Of a stretch of DNA of 64,000 nucleotides, positions 13,762-22,131 are shown piece by piece; position 1 is the first letter of the stretch; each line of letters opens with the position of its first letter. Location of the stretch: contig NZ_JBNDMZ010000006.1 in the NCBI RefSeq assembly GCF_049856295.1, forward strand, positions 62,001-126,000, read 5' to 3'. The stretch comes from JB111 sp049856295. Lineage in GTDB: Bacteria > Actinomycetota > Actinomycetes > Actinomycetales > Actinomycetaceae. A program made the translations under genes and the position numbers. Below the pieces are notes generated by a model that was not told where the DNA came from, made no database searches, and saw only the letters and a list, made by a program, of their open reading frames with translations.

Positions 13762-16242
13762 ATGACCCTCAGGCGCTTCCGCGTGTGCGGAGCCGCGATC
13801 CTCGGCTCCGCCCTCGTCCTCCCGATCGCGGCACCCGCCGTCGCGGGCCCCGGCTCCGTCCCGGGCCGCACCGCGATCGTCCCCGAGCCGATCGTCCACT
13901 CCGCCGACGACCCGTCGGTCTCCCTCGACCCGCTCGGCACGTTCGAGTCCGGCGCGTTCGACGAGGCCGCCTCCGAGATCGTCGCGTTCCACCCGGCCAC
14001 GCAGCGCACGTTCGTCGTCAACGCCCTCGCCGGCGTCGTCCAGGTCATCGACAGCGCCGACCCGGCGAACCCCGTCGAGGCGGACCAGATCGCCGCCGCC
14101 GGCGTCGCGGTCGACGGCGGGGGCACGATCCCCGAGGGCGCGATCGCCAACTCGATCGACGTGCGCGCGGACGGCCTCGCCGTCGTCGCCGTGGAGAACC
14201 CGACCAAGACCGACAACGGCTGGCTGATGTTCGTCGACGTCAGCGGCGAGCCCACCGCGCTCGGCGCCGTCGAGGTCGGTCCGCTGCCCGACTCCGTGGC
14301 CCTGACCGAGGACGGGGGCCACGCGGTCGTCGCCAACGAGGGCGAGCCCGCGGACGACTTCTCGGTCGACCCCGAGGGCTCGATCTCCGTCGTCGCGCTC
14401 CCCGCCGAGGTCGCGGCCGCCACGGCCGACGACGTCGAGACCGTCGCGTTCCACCAGTACGACGATGCGCCCGACACCCTCCCCGAGGGCGTGCGCGTCT
14501 TCGGCCCCCAGGTGCCGAACACGAACGACCAGCCCGAGCGGCGCATCTCGCAGAACCTCGAGCCCGAGTTCGTCACGACCGCCGGGACCACCGCCTACGT
14601 CTCCGTCCAGGAAGCCAACGCGATCGCCGTCGTCGACATCCCGACCGCGACCCTGACCGCACTGCTCCCGCTCGGCTTCGTCGACCACTCGGTCGAGGGC
14701 CACGGCATCGACCCCTCGGACCGCGACCCCGAGGACGCGCCGACGTTCAACATCCGCACGTTCGACAACCTGTTCGGCATCCCCATGCCGGACACCGTCG
14801 GCGCCTACACGGTGGGCGACCAGGACTACATCGTCACCGCGAACGAGGGTGACGCCCGCGAGTGGGGCGACTACGTGGAGTCCGTGCGCGTGAAGGACCT
14901 CGAGGACGACGGCCTCGGCCCCGTCTCCGAGGACGCCTTCCCGGGCCTGCTCGGCGACGACCAGCTCGGCCGCCTCAACGTCTCCCTCGAGGAGGGCTTC
15001 AACGAGGAGACCGGGCAGTACGAGGAGCTCTACGCGTACGGCTCCCGCTCGTTCTCGATCTTCTCCGCCGACGGCGAGCTCGTCTTCGACTCCGGCGAAG
15101 ACTTCGAGCGCATCACGCACGCGGCCGCGCCCGAGTTCTTCAACTCCAACCACTCCGAGTCCAACCTCGAGGGCCGCTCCGAGGACAAGGGCCCCGAGCC
15201 CGAGGGCCTCGTGCTCGGCGAGGTCGGCGACCGCACCTACGCCTTCATCGGGTTCGAGCGCGTGGGCGGCATCGCCGTCTACGACATCACCGACCCCGCG
15301 GCGTCGGAGTTCGTCACCTACGTCAACAACCGGGACTTCTCGATCTCCATGGAGGACGAGGAGAACCCGGAGGCCGCGCTCCCGCAGGCCGGCGACCTCG
15401 GCCCCGAGGGGCTCGCGTTCGTCACCGCCGAGGAGTCGCCCACCGCGGCGCCGCTGCTCATCGTCGGCAGCGAGGTCTCCGGCACCACCACGTTCTTCCA
15501 GGTCACCGACCTGCTCGAGGACCCGGAGGAGCCCGAGGAGCCGGGTGAGCCGACGCCCCCGACGCCGGGTCGTGGGTTCTACCTCAACAACGGGTGGGAC
15601 GGCCAGGCCGAGCACGAGTTCTCCTTCGGTCGTCGCGGTGACGACGTCCTCGTGGGTGACTGGGACGGTGACGGGCAGGACACCCTGGCCGTGCGTCGCG
15701 GGAACGCCTACTTCCTCACCAACTCGCTGTTCGGTGGCGACGCCGAGATCGAGCTGACCTATGGCCGCGCCGGCGACACGGTGCTCGTGGGTGACTGGGA
15801 CGGCGACGGCGTGGACACCTTCGCCGTGCGCCGCGGCAACGCGTACTTCCTCTCGAACAGCCACGAGTCTGGCTGGGCGGGGACCGAGCTGGACTACGGC
15901 CGTGCGGCGGACGAGGTGCTCGTGGGTGACTACGACGCGGACGGCACCGACACCTTCGCGGTGCGCCGCGGGAACGGGTACTTCGTGTCGAACTCGCTGG
16001 AGTCGGGCTGGGCGGACGCCGAGCTCGAGTACGGGCGCGACCACGACGAGGTCTTCGTCGGTGACTGGGACGGGGACGGCGTGGACACCTTCGCGTCGCG
16101 TCGCGACAACCTGTTCCTGGTCTCCAACAGCCTGGAGTCGGGCTGGGCGGACATCGAGCAGAACTACGGCCGCTCCGGCGACGAGGTCTTCGTCGGCGAC
16201 TGGGACGGCGACGGCACGGACACCCTGGGCGTCCGCCGCTGA
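13762..16242 (+). CDS. secreted choice-of-anchor I-type beta-propeller protein with C-terminal FG-GAP-like repeats
   Basis: An 826-residue exported protein. A signal peptide covers about residues 1-28 (AILGSALVLPIAAPAVAG). Residues 45-590 have the repeated DVRADGLAVVAVENP and GYDITDP-type blades of the choice-of-anchor I / phytase-like propeller family. A linker PEEPEEPGEPTPPTPG follows, then five repeats of about 45 residues (see 15573-16239). Homologues are surface or secreted proteins, sometimes annotated as alkaline phosphatases, but no phosphatase catalytic site is evident. Expressed as a single gene, with a terminator at 16300. Confidence 0.85.
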   Translation: MTLRRFRVCGAAILGSALVLPIAAPAVAGPGSVPGRTAIVPEPIVHSADDPSVSLDPLGTFESGAFDEAASEIVAFHPATQRTFVVNALAGVVQVIDSADPANPVEADQIAAAGVAVDGGGTIPEGAIANSIDVRADGLAVVAVENPTKTDNGWLMFVDVSGEPTALGAVEVGPLPDSVALTEDGGHAVVANEGEPADDFSVDPEGSISVVALPAEVAAATADDVETVAFHQYDDAPDTLPEGVRVFGPQVPNTNDQPERRISQNLEPEFVTTAGTTAYVSVQEANAIAVVDIPTATLTALLPLGFVDHSVEGHGIDPSDRDPEDAPTFNIRTFDNLFGIPMPDTVGAYTVGDQDYIVTANEGDAREWGDYVESVRVKDLEDDGLGPVSEDAFPGLLGDDQLGRLNVSLEEGFNEETGQYEELYAYGSRSFSIFSADGELVFDSGEDFERITHAAAPEFFNSNHSESNLEGRSEDKGPEPEGLVLGEVGDRTYAFIGFERVGGIAVYDITDPAASEFVTYVNNRDFSISMEDEENPEAALPQAGDLGPEGLAFVTAEESPTAAPLLIVGSEVSGTTTFFQVTDLLEDPEEPEEPGEPTPPTPGRGFYLNNGWDGQAEHEFSFGRRGDDVLVGDWDGDGQDTLAVRRGNAYFLTNSLFGGDAEIELTYGRAGDTVLVGDWDGDGVDTFAVRRGNAYFLSNSHESGWAGTELDYGRAADEVLVGDYDADGTDTFAVRRGNGYFVSNSLESGWADAELEYGRDHDEVFVGDWDGDGVDTFASRRDNLFLVSNSLESGWADIEQNYGRSGDEVFVGDWDGDGTDTLGVRR
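15573..16239 (+). repeat. five tandem 45-codon FG-GAP-like repeats
   Basis: Each unit of about 135 bp encodes a pattern close to GN-YF-SNSLESGWAD-ELEYGR--DEVLVGDWDGDGVDTFAVRR. The DxDxDG segment is a calcium-binding loop as in FG-GAP and dockerin-like motifs. The first unit has 44 residues, the others 45. DNA similarity between units is high, so recombination could change the copy number. Confidence 0.85.
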
Positions 16243-16299
16243 CGATCCCCGGCTCGCGAGTCAGCAAGGCTGACGAGTGAGCGGACAGCTCGGCACGAA

Positions 16300-16335
16300 C
16301 GAGGGGCGGGCGACCTGTGGGTCGTCCGCCCCTCG
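16300..16335. terminator. strong hairpin between convergent genes
   Basis: CGAGGGGCGGGCGAC (16300-16314) pairs with GTCGTCCGCCCCTCG (16321-16335), a 15-bp stem with one wobble or mismatch and a six-base loop. It lies between the ends of the propeller gene and the glutamine amidotransferase gene. Confidence 0.75.
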
Positions 16336-16341
16336 CGCGCG

Positions 16342-17076
16342 TCAGTGGCGGGCGTAGATGCGGGTGAAGTTCTCCAGCACCTTGTGGGCCGCCGAGACGT
16401 CGACGTCCTGCACCGCACGCTCGACCAGGGCCTGGTCGGTGGGGTCGAAGTAGCCGGCCATCCGGTAGGCCTCGATGCGCTGGAGGATGCCGGGCACGTC
16501 GAGCTCGGGGTGGAACTGGGTGGCGAACAGGTTGTCCCGCACCCGGAACATCTGCACCGGGCAGCGCTCGGAGGTCGCGAGCAGCTCGGCCCCCTCGGGC
16601 AGCTCGCGGACGGCCTCCTTGTGGCCGACGAACGCCTGGAACCGCCGCGGCATCCCGGCGCACAGCTCGTGGTCGAGACCCGCGTCGGTCAGCTCGACCG
16701 TCGGCGCCGAGATCGGCTCGGCGTACGTCCCGTCGACCACGGCGCCCCGGTGCCGCGCGAGCGTGCCGACGCCGTAGCACGCGCCGAGGAACGGGAAGTC
16801 CTCGGCGACCACCACGTCGAGCAGCTCGGCGAGCTCCGCCTCGACCCGCAGCTGCGTGTCCGACTTCGTCTCCTGCGGGACCGACCCGGTGAACGGGCTT
16901 CCCCCGACGACGATGCCCGACAGGTCCCCGAGGTCGATGTCCGGCAACGGCCCCTGCTCGAGCCGGACGCGGACGAGCTCGTCGGCGACCAGACCTGTGT
17001 AGCGCAGCAGCTGCTCGTACTCCGCGTCGGCGACGGCTGTCTCCGGGCGCGTCGCCAGGAGGAGGAACGGCTTCAT
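16342..17076 (-). CDS. class I glutamine amidotransferase (GMP synthase-like domain protein)
   Basis: A 244-residue stand-alone GATase1 domain. The nucleophile elbow FLGACYGVGTL puts the catalytic Cys near residue 100, and ATQFHPELD supplies the His and Glu of the triad. GIVVGGSPFTG is the oxyanion-region equivalent. Such proteins hydrolyse glutamine or gamma-glutamyl compounds; without a synthase partner nearby the acceptor is unknown. The ATG at 17076 is the only good start. Confidence 0.9.
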   Translation of the reverse strand: MKPFLLLATRPETAVADAEYEQLLRYTGLVADELVRVRLEQGPLPDIDLGDLSGIVVGGSPFTGSVPQETKSDTQLRVEAELAELLDVVVAEDFPFLGACYGVGTLARHRGAVVDGTYAEPISAPTVELTDAGLDHELCAGMPRRFQAFVGHKEAVRELPEGAELLATSERCPVQMFRVRDNLFATQFHPELDVPGILQRIEAYRMAGYFDPTDQALVERAVQDVDVSAAHKVLENFTRIYARH

Positions 17077-17118
17077 GGGCGCGATGCTAGGTCGGCGCCC
17101 CGGCGGCGGCGCGCGGGC

Positions 17119-17640
17119 TCAGAAGAATGAGCGCAACGTCTCGACGAAGAGCTGGATGAGCACGTGGACGCCGACGGTGAGGTAGCCGAGCACGGTGCCC
17201 GTCAGAGCGACCCCGCGGCCGCCGGTGTACGGCTGGCGGGAGAGCCGGTAGAGCGTGACGTGACCGAGGGCGATCGCAGCGAGCCCGACCCACGGGATGA
17301 TCCCGAGGAGGCCGACGATGAGAGTGAGGATCGCGAGCCCGTCCGTGCGGGGCGGCCGGCCCGAGTACCCGGGCCCGCCGAGCGTGGCTTCGAGGTCGAC
17401 GAACTCGGTGCCCGGGAACGGTTCGGGCCCGGCCGCGGCCGGGGCGCTGGGGGCGGGGGCACCCGACCAGGCCCAGGGCAGCTCGGCGACGCCGTAGGGC
17501 GCGGTCGCCGGGCCGCCCGGCGCGGGGGCGGCGCCGTAGGAGGTAGCGGTCTGCCCGGCGTCCGGACCGGTGGGGACGGTCCCGGTCCCGCCGAAGCGAC
17601 CGACGGTGCCGGAGGGGAGCTGCCAGCCCTGGTCGCTCAT
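17119..17640 (-). CDS. DUF4190-type membrane protein
   Basis: A 173-residue protein. The first 100 residues are Pro/Gly/Ala-rich and cytoplasmic. Two C-terminal transmembrane helices follow (LAILTLIVGLLGIIPWVGLAAIALGHV and ALTGTVLGYLTVGVHVLIQLF, split by GHVTLYRLSRQPYTGGRG), which is the DUF4190 pattern. Function unknown. The start ATG at 17640 is preceded by GGAGG-like sequence. Confidence 0.85.
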   Translation of the reverse strand: MSDQGWQLPSGTVGRFGGTGTVPTGPDAGQTATSYGAAPAPGGPATAPYGVAELPWAWSGAPAPSAPAAAGPEPFPGTEFVDLEATLGGPGYSGRPPRTDGLAILTLIVGLLGIIPWVGLAAIALGHVTLYRLSRQPYTGGRGVALTGTVLGYLTVGVHVLIQLFVETLRSFF

Positions 17641-17842
17641 CGCTCCTCCGTCCCTCGCGGTTCGTGCTCGAGCCCGCGGCCGCCGGGCGCGCGGGGTGCC
17701 GGGCGACGCGCCGGGCCGTGGGCAGCATCCCACATCACCCCGGTCGTGTAACCGGCGGCGCCGCGCCGCCGGACGGGAGCGCGTCGGCGCGCCAGTAGCA
17801 TGGCGCGGGTCCCGCCCGGGGCCGCTGGTCGAAGGAGCACGG

Positions 17843-19216
17843 ATGGCGTCGGGTCGCACGGAACGCAGCAGTCGCAAGGGTCTTTGGACCGTCCACGGGG
17901 ACGGCCGGGTCGTGGGCGCGGGTGACGTCGTCGCCCCTGACGAGCGGCTCTCGTGGCCGGCGACGATCGGCATCGGCGCCCAGCACGTGGTGGCCATGTT
18001 CGGCGCCACCTTCCTCGTCCCGCTGCTCACGGGGTTCCCGCCCGCGACGACGTTGTTCTTCTCCGCCGTCGGGACCCTGTTGTTCCTCGTCGTCACCGGC
18101 GGGCGCCTGCCGAGCTACCTGGGCTCGAGCTTCGCCTTCATCGCCCCGATCACCGCGGTCCAGACCGTCCACGGGGACCCGACGCCGGAGGAGATGGCGC
18201 TCGGGCTCGGCGGCGTGCTCGTCACCGGCGCGGTGCTCGCGCTGGTCGGCCTGCTCGTCCACGTGGCCGGCTCGCGGTGGATCGACCTCGTCATGCCGCC
18301 GGTCGTCACCGGCACGATCGTCGCGCTCATCGGCTTCAACCTGGCCCCGGCGGCGTGGAACAACGTCCAGCTGGCGCCCGTCACCGCCGTCGTCACCATC
18401 GTGTCGATCCTGCTCGTCACGGTCCTGTTCAAGGGGCTGCTCGGGAGGCTGTCGATCCTCGTGGGCGTGCTCGTCGGCTACGCCACGGCGCTCGTGCGCG
18501 GCGAGGTCGAGCTCGACGCGGTGCGCGACGCGGCGTGGATCGGGCTCCCCGACCTCTCCACCCCCAGCTTCGACGTCAACGTCCTCGGCCTGTTCGTGCC
18601 CGTCGTCCTCGTCCTGGTCGCCGAGAACGTCGGCCACGTGAAGTCGGTGGCCTCGATGACCGGGCGCGACCTCGACCCGGTCACGGGCCGTGCGCTCATG
18701 GCCGACGGCCTGGCCACCGTCCTCGCCGGCTCCGGCGGCGGGTCCGGCACCACCACGTACGCGGAGAACATCGGCGTCATGGCCGCGACCCGCGTGTACT
18801 CGACGGCGGCCTACCTCGTGGCCGGGCTGTTCGGCCTTGTGCTGTCGATGTCGCCGAAGTTCGGCGAGCTCATCGCGACGATCCCCGCCGGCGTCCTCGG
18901 CGGCGCGGCCACCGTGCTCTACGGGATGATCGGCATGCTCGGCGCCCGCATCTGGGTGCAGCACCGCGTGGACTTCTCCGACCCCGTCAACCTCAACACC
19001 GCGGCCGTCGCGCTCGTCATCGGCATCGCGAACTTCACGCTGGTGATCGGGGAGATGACGTTCGAGGGCATCGCGCTCGGCTCGTTCGCCACGCTCGTCG
19101 TCTACCACGGCATGCGGCTCATCGCGTGGCTGCGCGGGACGGGCCAGGAGTCGGCCTCGCCGGCGTCGGTGCCTGGCGGGGACGAGGTCCGCGGGCGCGG
19201 GGGCGCCGAGGGCTGA
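17843..19216 (+). CDS. NCS2-family uracil/xanthine permease (UraA-like)
   Basis: A 457-residue nucleobase:proton symporter. QHVVAMFGATFLVPLLTGF is the family's first-helix signature; GYATALVRGEVE and VAENVGHVKSVASMTGRDLDP with GGSGTTTYAENIGVMAATRV form the substrate-site helices (Glu in AENVGH, conserved in UraA). The start ATG at 17843 has GAAGGAG eight bases upstream. It could feed the salvage enzyme encoded by upp (2948), but the genes are far apart. Uracil is more likely than xanthine as substrate from these motifs. Confidence 0.93.
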   Translation: MASGRTERSSRKGLWTVHGDGRVVGAGDVVAPDERLSWPATIGIGAQHVVAMFGATFLVPLLTGFPPATTLFFSAVGTLLFLVVTGGRLPSYLGSSFAFIAPITAVQTVHGDPTPEEMALGLGGVLVTGAVLALVGLLVHVAGSRWIDLVMPPVVTGTIVALIGFNLAPAAWNNVQLAPVTAVVTIVSILLVTVLFKGLLGRLSILVGVLVGYATALVRGEVELDAVRDAAWIGLPDLSTPSFDVNVLGLFVPVVLVLVAENVGHVKSVASMTGRDLDPVTGRALMADGLATVLAGSGGGSGTTTYAENIGVMAATRVYSTAAYLVAGLFGLVLSMSPKFGELIATIPAGVLGGAATVLYGMIGMLGARIWVQHRVDFSDPVNLNTAAVALVIGIANFTLVIGEMTFEGIALGSFATLVVYHGMRLIAWLRGTGQESASPASVPGGDEVRGRGGAEG

Positions 19217-19222
19217 GGCGTT

Positions 19223-19239
19223 CGTCCCGGGCCGGGACG
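19223..19239. terminator. short hairpin after the permease gene
   Basis: CGTCCCG (19223-19229) pairs with CGGGACG (19233-19239) around a three-base loop, in the space between the convergent permease and LytR_C genes. Short stem and no T-tract. Confidence 0.35.
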
Positions 19240-19300
19240 GGCGCCCGCGTCTGTGCACGTGTGCCGTCCCCGGGGTGCTCCCGCGGGGCCGCGCCGCAGG

Positions 19301-19930
19301 TCACCCCTCGGCGGTGGGGGCCTCCTCGATCGGCTGGCAGTCCTCCGGGGCGGCGAGCGGCTGCGACTGGTCGAGGGCCGAGACCTCCTCGGGCGGGAGC
19401 ATCGCGTCGTAGGCCTCGCCGAGGACGATGTCGATGGACTCGTCCGTCCGGTCGTCCATCGTCACCTCGGCGCTGGGGAAGAGACGTGCGACCGAGTAGG
19501 CAGGAACCACGCCCGGCGCGCCCGCGATGATGCGGACCGCGCCGGTCAGCGGGCTGCCCGCCCAGTTGCCCTGCTGGTTGACGACGATCCCCGTCGCCGT
19601 GAGCTGCTGCGCCGTGGTGCCGGCGAGCCCGCCGCGGTCGGTCGCGTTGAAGACGTTCGCGGTGATCTCGTCGAGCGGGCGCGGGGTCGAGCCGGGCGGC
19701 GGGCACACCTGGGCTGACTCGGACGTCCCGGTCCCGTCGGACCCGGACTCGGGGTCCGCGCTGAACTCGCGGTCGAACGGGCTGGGCAGGATCTGCGCCC
19801 AGATCGCTGCGGCGACGAGCGCGATGAGCAGCAGCACGGCCACGAGGCCACCGATGACGGTCGTCTGCCGCTGACGGATGGCGCGTTGCCTGCGCTCGTG
19901 CGGCGTCAGCTTGTTGCGGGCCGGGTTCAC
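19301..19930 (-). CDS. LytR_C-domain membrane protein
   Basis: A 209-residue single-pass protein: cytoplasmic basic N-terminus, one transmembrane helix (about residues 25-46, TVIGGLVAVLLLIALVAAAI), then an extracytoplasmic domain with ITANVFNATDRGGLAGTTAQQL, the start of the LytR_C fold. LytR_C domains are often attached to LytR-CpsA-Psr wall ligases; here the domain stands alone. A role in envelope assembly is plausible. The small gene upstream (19953) is in the same direction and probably co-transcribed. Confidence 0.85.
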   Translation of the reverse strand: MNPARNKLTPHERRQRAIRQRQTTVIGGLVAVLLLIALVAAAIWAQILPSPFDREFSADPESGSDGTGTSESAQVCPPPGSTPRPLDEITANVFNATDRGGLAGTTAQQLTATGIVVNQQGNWAGSPLTGAVRIIAGAPGVVPAYSVARLFPSAEVTMDDRTDESIDIVLGEAYDAMLPPEEVSALDQSQPLAAPEDCQPIEEAPTAEG

Positions 19931-19952
19931 CGGGCCACCGTAATCGACTCGG

Positions 19953-20465
19953 TCACGTGCGATCGGTAGGCGGTCGCCGGTGGGCGAGAGGCTGGCGGCG
20001 CACCCGGCTCTCCTGCGCCGCGGTCGGCGGCGGGGGAGGCGGGGGCCCGAGGGAGGAGCGCGGCGGCGGGGGCGGGGCCGACCCGAGGTCCGGGCGTGCG
20101 CCGCGGGACCGGCTCGACCGGCGGATGGGCGCCTCGATCGCCGTGTGGGTGCCGGTGGGGTTCGTCGGGTCGTCGAGGTCGAGCACCCTGGCGTGGATGA
20201 CGGTGCGCTGCTGGAGCGCGGCCCGCAGCGCGCGGTGCAGCCCGTCCTCGAGGTAGTGCGTGCCCTGCCAGCGCACGACGTGCGCGAAGAGGTCGCCGAA
20301 GAACGTCGAGTCCGACGAGAGCAGGGAGTGCAGGTCGAGCTCTGCGCGCGTGGTCACCAGCTGGTCGAGCCGGACCTGGCGGGGCGCGACGACCGCCCAC
20401 TCCTTGGGCGTGACCAGGCCGTGGTCGGGGTACGGGCGCCCCTCGCCGACAGCCTTGAAGATCAT
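19953..20465 (-). CDS. conserved actinobacterial protein, often labelled VapB-type antitoxin
   Basis: A 170-residue protein beginning MIFKAVGEGRPYPDHGLVTPKEW and containing DSTFFGDLFAHVVRWQGTHYLEDGLHRALRAAL. As I recall, this well-conserved actinobacterial family is often named a type II antitoxin, yet no PIN-domain or other toxin gene lies here, so that name is doubtful. The C-terminal third is Pro/Arg-rich and probably disordered. It lies directly upstream of the LytR_C gene, a pairing that I recall from Streptomyces. Confidence 0.8.
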   Translation of the reverse strand: MIFKAVGEGRPYPDHGLVTPKEWAVVAPRQVRLDQLVTTRAELDLHSLLSSDSTFFGDLFAHVVRWQGTHYLEDGLHRALRAALQQRTVIHARVLDLDDPTNPTGTHTAIEAPIRRSSRSRGARPDLGSAPPPPPRSSLGPPPPPPPTAAQESRVRRQPLAHRRPPTDRT

Positions 20466-20681
20466 CGCGTGCTCGTTGCTCCTTGCTCGTGCCGGGGGCC
20501 TGCGCCGGGCCTCGTGGCCGCCGACGGCAGGGTGGTGCGCCTTCGATCGTAGGCGGGGGGCCGTCCGCCCGCTCGATCCGTGCCCCGGCGTCTGGTTGCC
20601 GTTGCGTCACGGAGGCACGCGACCGTGCAGGGGCTCGGTGGCCGGGATCCGGTTCGGGAGCTCGGTGGCCGGCCCGGGGGC

Positions 20682-21182
20682 TCAGTGCGCGGCGCCGGCC
20701 GCCTGCCCGAGGACGTGCCGGACGAGGGGGGCGACGACGGCGACCGTGTCCCGCACGCCGCCGGTCGATCCGGGCGCGGTGGCGACCAGCGCGGCCCGCT
20801 CGCCCCGGTCGGTCAGGCCCACCACGCCCCGGGAGATGACGGCGTGCGGCGTGGCCGCGAGGCCGTGCGCGCGGACCTGCTCGGCGACGCCCGGCAGGTC
20901 GAGCGCGAGCAGGGGCGCCACCGCCTCCGGGGTGACGTCCCGCGGACCGACCCCCGTGCCGCCGGTCGTGAGCACGAACCGGGCGCCGGCCTCGAGCGCC
21001 GAGCGCAGCGCGCCCTGGATCGCGTCGACCTCGTCGGGCACGACGACGACGTCCCCCGCCACGAGCCCCTCGGACGCGAGCAGGTCCCGGGCCAGCGGGC
21101 CCGAGCGGTCCTCCTGGGTCCCGGCGTGGCAGCGGTCGGAGACGGTGATGACGGCGGCGGGCACGTCCGGTGAGCTCGGCAT
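20682..21182 (-). CDS. mogA: molybdopterin adenylyltransferase / MoaB-MogA family protein
   Basis: Activates molybdopterin by adenylylation before metal insertion by MoeA. The 166-residue protein has AVITVSDRCHAGTQEDRSGP, the TTGGTGVGPRDVTPEA substrate-binding loop and a C-terminal PGSTGGVRDTV segment, all typical of MogA/MoaB. The start ATG at 21182 precedes a divergent promoter region shared with modA. It belongs with the molybdenum-cofactor genes at 45560-49939. Confidence 0.92.
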   Translation of the reverse strand: MPSSPDVPAAVITVSDRCHAGTQEDRSGPLARDLLASEGLVAGDVVVVPDEVDAIQGALRSALEAGARFVLTTGGTGVGPRDVTPEAVAPLLALDLPGVAEQVRAHGLAATPHAVISRGVVGLTDRGERAALVATAPGSTGGVRDTVAVVAPLVRHVLGQAAGAAH

Positions 21183-21253
21183 GCCCCCACCGTAGGAGGG
21201 CCGGGGCGGATGCCGCACGGTTCACCGCCGGGGGTTCGTCGTCGTTGGGGATT

Positions 21254-21295
21254 CCGCATGTGCGACAAACGCCCCGGACGTACCCCGCATGTGCG
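21254..21295. promoter_or_regulatory. repeated palindrome between mogA and modA (candidate molybdate-responsive operator)
   Basis: The 11-mer CCGCATGTGCG, whose core CGCATGTGCG is a perfect palindrome, occurs at 21254-21264 and again at 21285-21295. The two copies are 31 bp apart, close to three helical turns. They sit upstream of modA (start 21349) and upstream of the divergent mogA (start 21182). This looks like a paired operator that could control both promoters. Confidence 0.6.
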
Positions 21296-21348
21296 GTGCT
21301 AATCTGACCGCCGCGCCGATTCCTCGGCGTCTCCCCGGATCGGAACGG

Positions 21349-22131
21349 ATGGTTGTCGTGCGACGCAGCATCGGACGGGTGGCGTACGCCGCCGGCGCGC
21401 TCTCGGTCGCCCTCACGCTCACCGCCTGCGGGTCGGGCGACGACGAGGGCGAGTCCGGCTCGGACGGCGCCGGCGGTGGCGACGGCGGCGGGCTGACGAT
21501 CTACGTCGCCGCCTCCATGGTCGACGTCCTCACGGCCGCGGCCGACGAGTGGACGGAGACGTCGGGTGTCGAGGTCTCCGTCGTCGGCGGCGGCTCGAAC
21601 GACCTCGTCGACCAGCTCGTCGAGGGCGCGCCCGGTGACCTGCTCGTCACCGCGAACACGCCCACGATGGAGCGGGCGGTCGAGGAGGGTGCGGCCGAGG
21701 ACCCGACCGACCTCGCCTCGAACACGCTCGTCGCGGCGCTCGCCCCGGACAACCCCGGCGGTATCGAGACGAGCGACGACGCGTGGGGCTCCGACCGGCT
21801 CGTGGTGTGCGCCCCCGAGGTGCCCTGCGGGACCGCGACCGAGTCGCTCGCCGAGCTCAGCGGCGCGGAGTACGACCCGGTCTCCCTCGAGCCCAACGTC
21901 ACCGACACGGTCGGCAAGGTCGAGACGGGCGAGGCCGACGTCGGCATCGTCTACCAGACCGACGTCGGCGACCTCGAGTTCGTCGAGCTCGACCAGGCCG
22001 ACGAGGTCGTCAACGTCTCGCAGGTCGCGCTCACCGCGGACGCGGGCGAGGACGCGCAGAGCCTGCTCGACCACTTCCTGTCCGAGGACGTGCGCTCGAG
22101 CCTCGACGAGGAGGGTTTCGGCCGCCCGTGA
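21349..22131 (+). CDS. modA: molybdate ABC transporter substrate-binding lipoprotein
   Basis: Binds molybdate outside the cell. A 260-residue lipoprotein with signal peptide and lipobox (LTLTAC, mature Cys near residue 26). It begins with LTIYVAASMVDVLTAAADEW, where the Ser of AAS contacts the oxyanion. VGGGSNDLVDQL (second oxyanion Ser), GDLLVTAN and GEADVGIVYQTD are also typical of ModA. I take the ATG at 21349; an upstream in-frame ATG at 21289 would extend the cytoplasmic end and overlap the palindrome. The stop overlaps the start of modBC (GTGA). Confidence 0.93.
   Translation: MVVVRRSIGRVAYAAGALSVALTLTACGSGDDEGESGSDGAGGGDGGGLTIYVAASMVDVLTAAADEWTETSGVEVSVVGGGSNDLVDQLVEGAPGDLLVTANTPTMERAVEEGAAEDPTDLASNTLVAALAPDNPGGIETSDDAWGSDRLVVCAPEVPCGTATESLAELSGAEYDPVSLEPNVTDTVGKVETGEADVGIVYQTDVGDLEFVELDQADEVVNVSQVALTADAGEDAQSLLDHFLSEDVRSSLDEEGFGRP

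Noticed and set aside
12988..16044. A very long open frame (about 1018 codons) on the minus strand opposite the propeller gene
   Set aside because: Codon composition is that of an antisense shadow in GC-rich DNA; the plus strand encodes a signal peptide, recognisable blades and in-phase repeats. The same applies to long antisense frames opposite modBC and the hydroxylase large subunit.
19953..20465. Toxin-antitoxin system suggested by the VapB-type label of this protein family
   Set aside because: No toxin gene of any recognisable family is adjacent; the neighbour is a LytR_C membrane protein. The name alone is not evidence.
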